Source of the DNA: an uncultured Chlorobiales bacterium
GTDB taxonomy: Bacteria; Bacteroidota; Chlorobiia; Chlorobiales; Thermochlorobacteraceae
Reading direction: 5' to 3'
DNA: 11,739 nucleotides
Assembly: GCA_937959145.1 (NCBI GenBank)
Contig: CALGMC010000274.1
Coordinates: forward strand, 1-11,739
Positions 1-7,341 of the stretch are shown piece by piece (the first letter of the stretch is position 1; every line of letters starts with the position of its first letter). The position numbers were made by a program, and so were the translations under genes. The notes under the pieces are model-generated. The model saw nothing but the letters and a program-made list of their open reading frames with translations, was not told the DNA's origin and ran no database searches.

Positions 1-26
1 TGCGTTCCGTTTTTCTTGGCAAACAT
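1..26 (-). CDS. Start of a gene cut by the window edge, possible bactofilin
   Basis: Only the first eight codons are visible, reading M-F-A-K-K-N-G-T from an ATG at 26, and the frame is open to the window edge. It begins 26 nt after the stop of the M23 peptidase gene. Bactofilins (small polymer-forming cytoskeletal proteins) often begin with a short Met-Phe-x-Lys-Lys stretch and are commonly encoded beside M23 peptidases; that is family knowledge. Assigning this fragment to bactofilin is inference from those two points. No strong Shine-Dalgarno sequence is seen. It could equally be another short lysine-rich N-terminus. Confidence 0.4.
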
Positions 27-52
27 ATCGACTTCGGTTGATGATAGATGAG

Positions 53-874
53 TTAGTTCAAAATGATGTAATCCAATGGATTGAGCGGAATGCCGTTTTT
101 CCAAAGTTCAAAATGCAGGTGCGGTCCTGAGCTTTCCAATCCTGTGTTGCCTGTGAGTGCAATCGTCTGACCGCGCCGAATCGGCTCGCCTTCGCGAACT
201 AAAATTTTGCTGCAATGTTTGTAAAAGGTTGTATAGCCACCATGTTGAAGGATAATCGACCAACCGTAATCATCTGTCCAGTCTGCAAATATCGCTGTGC
301 CGTCAGCAAATGCGCCGATTGGCTCATTGAGTGCCGTTGCAATGTCGATTCCATAGTGGCTTCGCTCGGGCGCAAATCCTTGTGAGAGCCGACCTTGGAC
401 AATGCTACCTGCGAAGAGCATCACATCAGGTTCGGCAAGAAGCGTTGCTTGAATTGTAGGCGTTTGCTTCATCACGTAGCCCTTGACGGCTCTTCCGACT
501 TCCTGCGGCGTGAGCGGCGTTTTTTGCGATGATTTTGACTGAACAGCCGAGCTTTCAGGCAACGCCCCAAGCAAAAGCTTCAATTTGTGATTGTAATAAT
601 CTAACTGCAAAACGCGGACGCTTAAACTGTCTAACTGTCTTTGATTTTGCTCGAGCTGTCGCCAGTATTCGGGTTGTGCGTAGCCGGGAATGAGCAGGCG
701 TAGCGGGGTGAAAACAATCAGGAGAGAGGCTAAAAGGCTTCCAAGCACCAGCAAGCTAACAGCAATGAAAATGATTTTACTGCGCGTAATTCCACCGAAC
801 GCACGGCTTTCGGTTCCATCTTCAGGAATGAGGGCGACAGTGTAAGAAACGATTTTCTTTTTTTCTTTCGCCAT
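53..874 (-). CDS. Membrane-anchored M23 (LytM-type) peptidase
   Basis: 273 aa, likely a zinc endopeptidase that cuts peptide cross-links of peptidoglycan in the periplasm. Residues 1-33 form a basic cytoplasmic N-terminus, 34-55 a single membrane helix, about 66-105 a short coiled-coil-like linker, and 155-270 the M23/LytM domain. All expected active-site residues are present: H173 and D177 in SHYGIDIA, H220 in TTFYKH, and H252/H254 in PHLHFELW. H173, D177 and H254 are the expected zinc ligands. The enzyme therefore looks catalytically intact, unlike the degenerate LytM proteins that only activate amidases. The ATG lies 8 nt after the stop of the Crp-type gene, so the two are probably co-transcribed and perhaps translationally coupled; no strong ribosome site is visible. 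The gene after it may be a bactofilin. In bactofilin-linked M23 proteins the short cytoplasmic tail can act as the docking site, which would fit this layout (inference). Confidence 0.9.
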   Translation of the reverse strand: MAKEKKKIVSYTVALIPEDGTESRAFGGITRSKIIFIAVSLLVLGSLLASLLIVFTPLRLLIPGYAQPEYWRQLEQNQRQLDSLSVRVLQLDYYNHKLKLLLGALPESSAVQSKSSQKTPLTPQEVGRAVKGYVMKQTPTIQATLLAEPDVMLFAGSIVQGRLSQGFAPERSHYGIDIATALNEPIGAFADGTAIFADWTDDYGWSIILQHGGYTTFYKHCSKILVREGEPIRRGQTIALTGNTGLESSGPHLHFELWKNGIPLNPLDYIILN

Positions 875-882
875 TGCTTGCG

Positions 883-1575
883 CTATTCGCCGAAGCGTTT
901 TTTGAAATCCTCGAAGTTTACAATAATGATTTTATTCATCTCGCGCTCAATTAATCCTTCGCGCTCAAACATAGAGAGCACGCGAGAAATGGTTTCGCGT
1001 GATGTGGCGGCGTAGTTAGCGATTTCTTGTTGGCTGGCGAAGTTGTCGATTTCCACTCGGTCTCGTTTTTGGCGACCGACGTCATTGGCAAGGCGAATAA
1101 TCGTAGAGGCAACTTTCCCGACAGCATCTGCCAGCGAAATGCTCTTGATTTGATGGTCGGTCTTTCGCAGTCGGCTTACAAGTTCACGCAAGAGCGAGAT
1201 AGCTAGTTTCGGGTGCTTTTCAAGAAACTCAAGGAAAACCTTTCCATCAATTTTAAGCAACTGGACTTTGGAGAGTGCGATGGCGTCAGCAGAGCGCAGT
1301 GCTCCGTCCAATACCGACATTTCGCCGAAGAAATCTCGCTCGCCTAAAATGGCTAAAATAACTTCTTTGTAATCTTCATTCGTTCGAGAGATTTTGACCA
1401 TGCCTTCCAAAATCACGAACACGGCGTTTCCTGTTTCGCTTTCAAAAATAATGACATCGTCTTTTTTGAATGTAACAAACTGGCTTCGGCTGACGATTTC
1501 CGCGAGTTCTTTGTCGCCAAGCGATTCAAAGATGCTGACTTCGCCGAGAACCCGTGTGGTGTCTTTGACATCCAT
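883..1575 (-). CDS. Crp/Fnr-family transcription regulator
   Basis: 230 aa, the usual length for the family. Residues 10-125 form a cyclic-nucleotide-binding-type beta-roll with the phosphate-cassette-like segment FFGEMSVLDGALRSA (G84, E85, R94, S95, A96), close to the cAMP-binding consensus of Crp. A dimerisation helix spans about 115-145. The winged helix-turn-helix follows at about 175-225, with the classic SQQEIANYAATSRETISRVL and recognition helix at about 191-204. There is no cysteine in the protein, so an Fnr-type iron-sulfur cluster is excluded; a nucleotide or another small effector is more likely. The gene sits directly upstream of the M23 peptidase, so it may regulate its own envelope operon, but I found no convincing Crp/Fnr palindrome in the upstream gap. 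The ATG at 1575 has only a weak GAGA-like ribosome site. Confidence 0.93.
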   Translation of the reverse strand: MDVKDTTRVLGEVSIFESLGDKELAEIVSRSQFVTFKKDDVIIFESETGNAVFVILEGMVKISRTNEDYKEVILAILGERDFFGEMSVLDGALRSADAIALSKVQLLKIDGKVFLEFLEKHPKLAISLLRELVSRLRKTDHQIKSISLADAVGKVASTIIRLANDVGRQKRDRVEIDNFASQQEIANYAATSRETISRVLSMFEREGLIEREMNKIIIVNFEDFKKRFGE

Positions 1576-1688
1576 TTTAATTTCTCAATTTTGTTTTGCG
1601 CCGCTTTTTGGTGCCCCAATGTGTAGAGGGAATATAATTTTAATTTATCATTTTTTATGTTCGTTCGCCGAGTGAGTCGGGGTGCGAT

Positions 1689-1710
1689 AGAGCACGGTGG
1701 CGCGTGCTCT
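1689..1710. repeat. 8-bp perfect inverted repeat (hairpin) in the gap before the Crp-type gene
   Basis: Arms AGAGCACG (1689-1696) and CGTGCTCT (1703-1710) pair perfectly around a 6-nt spacer. It lies in the gap between barrel A, which ends at 1791, and the Crp-type gene, which starts at 1575. On the minus strand it is followed by ATCGCACC, not a T-run, so it is not a standard intrinsic terminator for barrel A. On the plus strand TTGTT follows, but no plus-strand gene ends here. It could be an RNA-stabilising hairpin or a protein-binding palindrome. Confidence 0.6.
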
Positions 1711-1718
1711 TTGTTCAG

Positions 1719-1748
1719 TTCATCAGGGTTCAATTCATCAGGGTTCAA
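1719..1748. repeat. Perfect tandem duplication, 2 x 15 bp
   Basis: The unit ttcatcagggttcaa occurs at 1719-1733 and again at 1734-1748 with no mismatch and no spacer, in the non-coding gap downstream of barrel A. Such a perfect head-to-tail copy suggests a recent slippage event or a doubled binding site. Apart from this and the neighbouring inverted repeat, the 215-nt gap holds AT-rich sequence at about 1622-1660 that could carry the promoter of the Crp-type gene. A TATATT-like -10 is present there but no good -35. Confidence 0.75.
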
Positions 1749-1790
1749 CTATCAGAACGATGAGTAACACCTTATCAGCTTGAAACTTTA

Positions 1791-3554
1791 TCAACTTGAG
1801 ATTCTCAAATTGCCGCTGGGCGTCAGTTCGAGCTTTAAAATGTCGATAACGATTTCCGACTCGCCGGGCGGGAACTTCCAATTCCGCACTTTTTCAGAAA
1901 TTTGGTCTTCCGTGTAACTTGAAATCGGCAGCGATTCATCTAAACTTGAAACAAGCAGTCGCACCCGCTCGACGCGACCATTTTTGCCAATCGTAATTTC
2001 ATAGTAAAGCCTGCCGTAAAGTTTTTCATCATACTTTCTCAATTCTTTGAAGAAGAGCGCGATTTCTTCGCTTTGCTCATCAATGACGTCAAGAATGATT
2101 CTGCCGCGCTGTCTATCAGCAGAACTGACGGCACGCTTTCGCGGCTTATTACCTTTTTCTAAGTCCACATATGTGCGACGCAATTCCAAGCGTATGCGCC
2201 CATCTTTTCGTCTTAGTTCGGCTAATTCTTTTTTGCTTTCCGCCAACGCTTTTTCATTTTTCTCAATTTTTTCCTTCAATGCCTTCAACTTCTCCGCCTC
2301 TTGCGGCGCAGATGAAGAACTTGAAATTCTATCATACTCTCGCTTTGCATTGTTAAGTGCCGCTTCTTCCATTTGATAGAGTTTCGTAAGGCTATCGACT
2401 TGTGATTTTTCGGCGACCAACTCTTTGATTTCCGCTTCTCTGACTTGAATCGGTGAAAGCCCTAATGCTTGCGCCTTCGATGCACTTGTCGTTACAAACG
2501 GGCTTTCGTTAACTGCCGAAGCTTGACCATACATCACATCCGCCGTGTTCGGGATATACTTACGCCGACTGAACTCATAGCGCAAGCCGAAAAGCGCACG
2601 ATAGCTTGGATAATTCACATTGTTGGTTGAGAATGGCGTTATCCCACGTTGAGGATTAAAGACAGTTGAGGATTTATTATCCGTAATTAAAAACTCTCCC
2701 GCCGCTTCGAACCACAAATCGTTGATGAGTTGAATTTTCGTTCCCAAAAGCGCGTAACTGTATGGATCTCTGCCGTAAAGCACGGTCGGCAACCCGCCAG
2801 TTAAAAAGAATTCTCCATAAACTTCCGTGAACAGCGTAAATGAATTTGAAACGGGATAATCAAGCCCGAAAGCATAGCGCATCGCCATGGCATTGTTACC
2901 GTTGTTGAGAATGCCGACGGGCGTCATGTTCATATTTTCTGTCAAGAGCAAGTTTAATCCTACATTCAAGTGTATGCCGGGCGATAGGCGTGGAAAGACT
3001 TTATCGAAGTAGTATGATGCAATAAACTCGCCAGAGAAATTCGGAGCGGTCAATCCCACAGGTTGAAAGGGCGAGTTGAACTCTCCTGAAAACGGAATCA
3101 TAACGCGGAATAATCCACCTAACTGAATCTGCTCGGAGAGAACGCCAAACGACCCCATTCGCAGTGCGAGCGTTATGCGGCGCAAATAATCCGTCGACAT
3201 GGGTTGGAAATCCGGAGGCGCGAGACGAAGGTTAGGCGTGGTGAAGAATACATTTGTGCCGATTGAGAGCATGTAGTTTTTGTTGATGGAGTAATCAAAC
3301 AAAATATCGCCTGTTGTTTGCGCCAATGCTCCCGCCGTTGCACCTCCGTCAACTGAGTAGCCCGTTGCATTTCTGAACACGCCGCCTGTGTAGGCAATGC
3401 TGACCGTTCCCTGCCTCGGCAGAAACCCCTTTTGCGTGTAAAAGAGCCTGCTACTTGCTGTTGTAGGCGTTTGCGCAACACTTGTGGAGGAACACAGTCC
3501 AAGAAATGTAATGGTAAGAACGAGCCACGCTCCGACGTTTGACTTCATTCGCAT
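1791..3554 (-). CDS. Outer-membrane barrel A with coiled coil and TonB/AgmX-like C-terminal domain
   Basis: 587 aa, not a family I can name. Residues 1-28 are a signal peptide ending SVAQ. Residues about 34-331 are rich in alternating aromatic/hydrophobic strands with turns, typical of an outer-membrane beta-barrel. Residues about 370-465 form a charged coiled coil (EAEKLKALKEKIEKNEKALA). Residues about 513-578 resemble the TonB/AgmX C-terminal fold: YYEITIGKNGRVERVRLLVS, then SEKVRNWKFPPGE and a closing beta strand. The barrel aligns with barrel B at 6015-7337: RL..TQ near the N-terminus, DYS...N, ITLA, GG...MIP..GE, SYY.D..FP, and Y.FGL.YP, with similar spacing. The coiled coil and the final domain would then sit in the periplasm, perhaps reaching peptidoglycan or an inner-membrane partner (inference). 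Start: ATG at 3554, with a second ATG two codons later also possible; no strong ribosome site. It probably has its own promoter (3624-3653). Confidence 0.75.
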   Translation of the reverse strand: MRMKSNVGAWLVLTITFLGLCSSTSVAQTPTTASSRLFYTQKGFLPRQGTVSIAYTGGVFRNATGYSVDGGATAGALAQTTGDILFDYSINKNYMLSIGTNVFFTTPNLRLAPPDFQPMSTDYLRRITLALRMGSFGVLSEQIQLGGLFRVMIPFSGEFNSPFQPVGLTAPNFSGEFIASYYFDKVFPRLSPGIHLNVGLNLLLTENMNMTPVGILNNGNNAMAMRYAFGLDYPVSNSFTLFTEVYGEFFLTGGLPTVLYGRDPYSYALLGTKIQLINDLWFEAAGEFLITDNKSSTVFNPQRGITPFSTNNVNYPSYRALFGLRYEFSRRKYIPNTADVMYGQASAVNESPFVTTSASKAQALGLSPIQVREAEIKELVAEKSQVDSLTKLYQMEEAALNNAKREYDRISSSSSAPQEAEKLKALKEKIEKNEKALAESKKELAELRRKDGRIRLELRRTYVDLEKGNKPRKRAVSSADRQRGRIILDVIDEQSEEIALFFKELRKYDEKLYGRLYYEITIGKNGRVERVRLLVSSLDESLPISSYTEDQISEKVRNWKFPPGESEIVIDILKLELTPSGNLRISS

Positions 3555-3623
3555 CTTTTAATGGGCTTTAAGGCTTTTTACGATAATTTTTATTAGGGCT
3601 GATTGGCACAACTTGCTCGCCCG

Positions 3624-3653
3624 AATATACGCATTTCAGGCAATCTCTTACAA
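3624..3653 (-). promoter_or_regulatory. Candidate sigma-70-type promoter for barrel A
   Basis: On the minus strand TTGTAA (3648-3653) and TATATT (3624-3629) are separated by 18 nt, giving 4/6 and 5/6 matches to the -35 and -10 consensus. It lies in the 108-nt gap after purL and would give a leader of about 60 nt before the ATG at 3554. There is no experimental or comparative support, and consensus matches this short occur by chance in AT-rich sequence. Confidence 0.3.
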
Positions 3654-3662
3654 CACATACAA

Positions 3663-5936
3663 TTAGGTTTCGACCAAACCGTTTATCTCGCGCTCAACGG
3701 CGTTGAAATAGACATCGGCAAGATGTTGTAGTGATTGATTCAGAACCAATTTACCATTCACCACGATTTGAACGTCTTTTCCTTTCACTTCACCGATGAT
3801 TTGACACGGCACGCCAATATTTCTTGCAAGCACTTTTACCGTCTCTACTTGTTCCTTCTTCACCGATAAAATCACTCGCCCTTGCGATTCCGAAAATAGC
3901 ATTTCTTGAATCCCGAAATCGCCCGCCACATCAAGCGTTACGGCAACGCCTTTTTGATGCGTCTCATCAATGATTGCCGATTCAATCAGGGCAACGGCGA
4001 GTCCGCCGTCAGAGACATCGTGCGCCGATTGCAAAAGTTGTTGTTCAGACAGTTCAACGAGCAGGTCTTGCAATTTCTTTTCTGAAATTAAATCTACAAA
4101 TGGCGCATCGTCGCCAAGTTCGTTGTAGGATTGCTCTAAAAATTGCGAGCCATTCAAATCCCGTTTGAATTCACCAAGAAGCATGACTGCGTCGCCTTCG
4201 TTTTTGAAGTTTGATGTAACGGCTTTTGAGACGTCTTCCAACAATCCAACGATGCCAATCGTCGGCGTCGGAAACACAGCCGTTGATTTTCCGTCGACCA
4301 TTGTTTCATTGTAAAAACTGACGTTGCCTCCGGTTACAGGCGTCTCGAAGACTGCGCATGCTTCGCCCATTCCTGCTACGGCTTCTTTGAATTGGAAATA
4401 CACATCGGGCTTGTAGGGATTGCCGAAGTTCAGGCAGTTCGTTACGCCCAGCGGTCTTGCGCCGGTGCAGGCGACGTTTCGTGCACATTCTGCAACGGCA
4501 ATCATTCCGCCTTTTCGTGGATTGAGATAGACGTATTTTGAATTGCAGTCCGTTTTCATGGCTAATGCCTTCTTCGTGCCTTTGATTCTAACGACGGCGG
4601 CGTCGCTTGCACCAACGGCAACGGTCGTGTTTGTGCGCACCATTGAATCATACTGCGTATAAACCCAACGCTTGCTTGCGATGTTAGGATTTGAGAGTAG
4701 TCTTAAAATTTCTTTTTCAAACTCAATTTCATCGTCTCTTTTGAGCGCAGGAAATTTCGTGTTTGGCTTTTTTTCTTTCGCTTCACGGTAGTAGACTGGT
4801 GCGCCGCCTCCCAGCACTAATGCGGTTGCGGGGACTTCGGCTACAATTTTATCGTGGTGTTTGACGCGCAGCATGCCATCTGATGTTACTATGCCAATCA
4901 CGACGGCATTGACGTCCCACTTCTCGAAGATGTCGATAATGGCTTGCTCGCGTCCTTTTTCGGCAACAATGAGCATTCGCTCTTGCGATTCGGAAAGCAT
5001 GATTTCGTAAGCCGTCATGCCTTTCTCGCGCGTAGGCACAAGGTCGAGATTGAGTTCCATGCCGCCTTTACCTGTTTTTTCCATTGCCTTTGCGGACATT
5101 TCCGACGAGGAGCACGTGAGACCTGCCGCGCCCATATCTTGGATACCGACCACATAGCCCGTTGCAATCGCTTCAAGCGTGGCTTCGAGCAGAAGTTTTT
5201 CAGCAAAGGGGTCGCCCACTTGCACGCTTGGACGCTTGGACTCTGACGCTTCCGAAATTTCTTCCGATGCAAAGGTTGCCCCGTGAATGCCGTCTCTCCC
5301 TGTTGCAGAGCCGACAATCAGCACAGGATTTCCTTCTCCACTCGCAATGGCTCTTGCAACTTGATGATGCTCGACGATTCCCACGCTCATTGCATTCACA
5401 AGCGGATTTCCTTGATAACACGAATTGAAGTAGACTTCGCCCGCGACGGTTGGCACGCCGAATGAGTTACCGTAGTCGCCGATGCCTCGCACCACGCCGT
5501 CCAACAAGTATTTCACACGTGGGTCAGAGAGATTTCCAAATCGGAGCGAATTGAGTGCGGCAATCGGTCGCGCACCCATCGTGAAAATATCGCGGTGAAT
5601 GCCGCCAACACCCGTTGCCGCACCTTGATACGGCTCTACCGCCGATGGATGATTGTGTGATTCAATTTTGAAGGCAACTGCAAGTCCGTCGCCAATATCC
5701 ACCAATCCTGCATTTTCTTCTCCGGCTTTGGCAAGCAATCGTCCGCCGCTTCTCGGAAGCGTTTTGAGAACCGCGATAGAGTTTTTGTAGCTACAATGCT
5801 CCGACCACATCACCGAAAAAATGCCCAATTCGGTATAGGTCGGCACGCGCCCGAGAATGTCCAACATTTTTTGATACTCTTCTTCGAGCAAGCCGTGCTG
5901 TTTGGCAAGGTCGATATTAACGGTTGGTTCGGTCAT
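3663..5936 (-). CDS. purL: Phosphoribosylformylglycinamidine synthase II (short PurL)
   Basis: 757 aa from the ATG at 5936. It makes FGAM from FGAR, ATP and ammonia in step 4 of purine synthesis, in the cytoplasm. The length fits the short PurL type, which works with separate PurQ (glutaminase) and PurS; neither is in this window. Conserved blocks include WSEHCSYKNS (44-53), SHNHPSAVEPYQGAATGVGG (93-112), GRDGIHGATFAS (213-224), QDMGAAGLTCSSSE (266-279) and MLSESQERML (313-322), and in the second half VTGGNVSFYNE and AHDVSDGGLA. These match the repeated AIRS-like ATP-binding halves, and no key block is missing. The frame continues upstream to a TTG at 5984, but that extension lies inside a terminator hairpin and does not look like a PurL N-terminus, so I chose MTEPTVN as the start. 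Its neighbours are envelope genes, so it seems functionally unrelated to them. Confidence 0.97.
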   Translation of the reverse strand: MTEPTVNIDLAKQHGLLEEEYQKMLDILGRVPTYTELGIFSVMWSEHCSYKNSIAVLKTLPRSGGRLLAKAGEENAGLVDIGDGLAVAFKIESHNHPSAVEPYQGAATGVGGIHRDIFTMGARPIAALNSLRFGNLSDPRVKYLLDGVVRGIGDYGNSFGVPTVAGEVYFNSCYQGNPLVNAMSVGIVEHHQVARAIASGEGNPVLIVGSATGRDGIHGATFASEEISEASESKRPSVQVGDPFAEKLLLEATLEAIATGYVVGIQDMGAAGLTCSSSEMSAKAMEKTGKGGMELNLDLVPTREKGMTAYEIMLSESQERMLIVAEKGREQAIIDIFEKWDVNAVVIGIVTSDGMLRVKHHDKIVAEVPATALVLGGGAPVYYREAKEKKPNTKFPALKRDDEIEFEKEILRLLSNPNIASKRWVYTQYDSMVRTNTTVAVGASDAAVVRIKGTKKALAMKTDCNSKYVYLNPRKGGMIAVAECARNVACTGARPLGVTNCLNFGNPYKPDVYFQFKEAVAGMGEACAVFETPVTGGNVSFYNETMVDGKSTAVFPTPTIGIVGLLEDVSKAVTSNFKNEGDAVMLLGEFKRDLNGSQFLEQSYNELGDDAPFVDLISEKKLQDLLVELSEQQLLQSAHDVSDGGLAVALIESAIIDETHQKGVAVTLDVAGDFGIQEMLFSESQGRVILSVKKEQVETVKVLARNIGVPCQIIGEVKGKDVQIVVNGKLVLNQSLQHLADVYFNAVEREINGLVET

Positions 5937-5946
5937 GGTTTGAAAA

Positions 5947-5966
5947 CTGTTTTGAAACAAAAACAG
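5947..5966 (-). promoter_or_regulatory. Alternative hairpin in the purL leader
   Basis: On the minus strand CTGTTTT (5960-5966) can pair with AAAACAG (5947-5953) around a 6-nt loop, a 7-bp stem. It uses bases 5962-5966, which are also the 3' edge of the terminator stem at 5962-5993, so the two structures exclude each other. It ends 10 nt before the purL ATG. It could act as an anti-terminator or as a translation-affecting hairpin, but it is AT-rich and may be weak or incidental. Confidence 0.3.
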
Positions 5967-5993
5967 CCTTTCAGGTTTCCCCAAAAGGCTGTT
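5955..5993 (-). terminator. Intrinsic terminator after barrel B, just before purL
   Basis: On the minus strand AACAGCCTTT (5984-5993) pairs perfectly with AAAGGCTGTT (5962-5971), a 10-bp stem with a 12-nt loop. The T-rich run TTTGTTT follows directly. It begins 21 nt after the stop of barrel B and fits a rho-independent terminator for the upstream envelope gene set. Its T-run ends only 18 nt before the purL ATG, which leaves no room for a normal purL promoter downstream of it. Confidence 0.75.
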
Positions 5994-6014
5994 GAGACTT
6001 GACAGGCGTTTGAA

Positions 6015-7337
6015 TTACTTACGTTTTCTGACGGGCTTTTTCTTTGGTGCTTCCTCTTCCTTTTTCGGCTCTTCTTTTGAAGGCTCTGGTGCAGGTGCTG
6101 GCGCAGTAGGTGCGACTTGCGTCGGTGCTGGCGACGGTGCAGGAAGCGGAACGGCTGAAGAAGCAGGCGCAGGTTCGCTAATTTTCAAAATCTGGCGAAG
6201 TTGTTGCAAGTTCTTGTCGATATCTTGGCGTCGGCGTTGAATTTCTTGGATTTTGCGACTTGTAACTTCTTTATCTTCACCAATGTCTTCCAATTTGCGG
6301 ATAATGACGTCTGCTCCTTGCGACTCAGCCGAGAAGTCCACAGAGCGTGGGTCGGCGGTTGTCGAGCCAAATGTCATTGGCAGGATATTGACTTGAATAC
6401 CAAAAATAAATCTCCATTCAGTGTAATTTGTGGCTTTTCCTCCACCGGGACGAGGTGTAATAGCAAAGAGATTGTTATAGACAGTTTCATCGTTCTTACC
6501 ACTTAATTGATAGTCATAACCGAGTAACACGCTGATGTAGTCCACAGGCTTTACGCGTGCGCCAAAGGTGATAAACGACATGTTTTCGCGAGAATACGCT
6601 TGTAGCGGCGGTGCCGTAATCCAAGCCCATCCCCAAAATTCTAACATCAAATCCACAGTTGTGGTTGGATATTTGAGCCCGAACGAGTAGTTAAATGAAC
6701 TGCTGTTTCCAACATTCCTTAGCGGCGTGTTGTTATTGGAGATATTTTTGCCGTCGTCAAAATAGTTGTAGAAGCCCAAGTTAAGGTTAGCGTTGAATGA
6801 TTCCTTTGGGAAAAGGTTATCTGCATAGTAGGAGAGCAAAACGTTAATGCCTGTCTCCGTTCCGCCTGCGGAGTAAGGCACGCCCCATGCGTTAAAATAC
6901 TGCTCACCTGCAATCGGAATCATGAAGGTTAGCATACCGCCAACATAGAACATATCGTTGGCGAAACTGAACCCACCTACTTTTGCGGCAAGCGTTATGT
7001 TTTCAAAAAAGTTTGATGCTTTATCGCGATGGTGAATGTCTTGATAGATAAGCGCGTTCAATGCCACCAAGAAGTTATTTGTGAAGGAGTAATCAAGGTG
7101 CATCGAGTTACGAACCAAAGAGTGAGAAACAGAGTTGCCCAAACTTCCTCCATATGCGTCAGCAACAACATTGAAGTCGGAATGTGTGTAGTAGGTTAAA
7201 CTCTTAGACTTTGGGGTTAGTGCCTCTTGAGTGCGAATTAGCCGCCCGCTTGCCGTATAGACATGCTGAGCAGTTGTCACTTCACTTGCAAGCAGAATTA
7301 AGGACAAGACCATTAAGATAGGTATGCGCTTCGCCAT
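6015..7337 (-). CDS. Outer-membrane barrel B with coiled coil and Pro/Lys-rich tail
   Basis: 440 aa, a paralogue of barrel A. Residues 1-23 are a signal peptide (TTAQ). Residues about 30-320 form the predicted beta-barrel, sharing with barrel A the blocks GRLIRTQ (31-37), DYSFTNN (82-88), ITLAAKVGGF (114-123), GGMLTFMIPIAGE (133-145), SYYADNLFP (169-177) and YSFGLKYP (217-224). Residues about 345-387 form a short charged coiled coil. Residues 388-440 are a low-complexity tail of Pro/Ala/Val followed by Glu/Lys/Pro, ending KKPVRKRK. This composition resembles the periplasm-spanning linker of TonB-type proteins; the tail has no folded domain after it. A strong ribosome site (7342-7346) supports the ATG at 7337. 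It is the last gene of the envelope set and is followed by an intrinsic terminator. Function unknown; an outer-membrane component contacting peptidoglycan or an inner-membrane partner through its basic tail is inference. Confidence 0.8.
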   Translation of the reverse strand: MAKRIPILMVLSLILLASEVTTAQHVYTASGRLIRTQEALTPKSKSLTYYTHSDFNVVADAYGGSLGNSVSHSLVRNSMHLDYSFTNNFLVALNALIYQDIHHRDKASNFFENITLAAKVGGFSFANDMFYVGGMLTFMIPIAGEQYFNAWGVPYSAGGTETGINVLLSYYADNLFPKESFNANLNLGFYNYFDDGKNISNNNTPLRNVGNSSSFNYSFGLKYPTTTVDLMLEFWGWAWITAPPLQAYSRENMSFITFGARVKPVDYISVLLGYDYQLSGKNDETVYNNLFAITPRPGGGKATNYTEWRFIFGIQVNILPMTFGSTTADPRSVDFSAESQGADVIIRKLEDIGEDKEVTSRKIQEIQRRRQDIDKNLQQLRQILKISEPAPASSAVPLPAPSPAPTQVAPTAPAPAPEPSKEEPKKEEEAPKKKPVRKRK

Positions 7338-7341
7338 TTCG

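Noticed and set aside
1413..1748. Minus-strand reading frame overlapping the Crp-type gene and covering the 15-bp repeat
   Set aside because: It is out of frame with the well-supported Crp-type gene, has no recognisable domain, and its N-P-D-E-L repeat is simply the 15-bp duplication translated.
1780..1794. Possible Fnr/Crp box ttga-N7-tcaa at the end of barrel A
   Set aside because: The arms are only 4 bp with a 7-nt centre, one base off the standard spacing, and it lies over 200 nt from the Crp-type start, overlapping a stop codon.
5937..5984. N-terminal extension of PurL from a TTG at 5984
   Set aside because: The extra 16 residues do not resemble a PurL N-terminus and lie within the terminator and leader hairpins. 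The ATG at 5936 gives a standard start.
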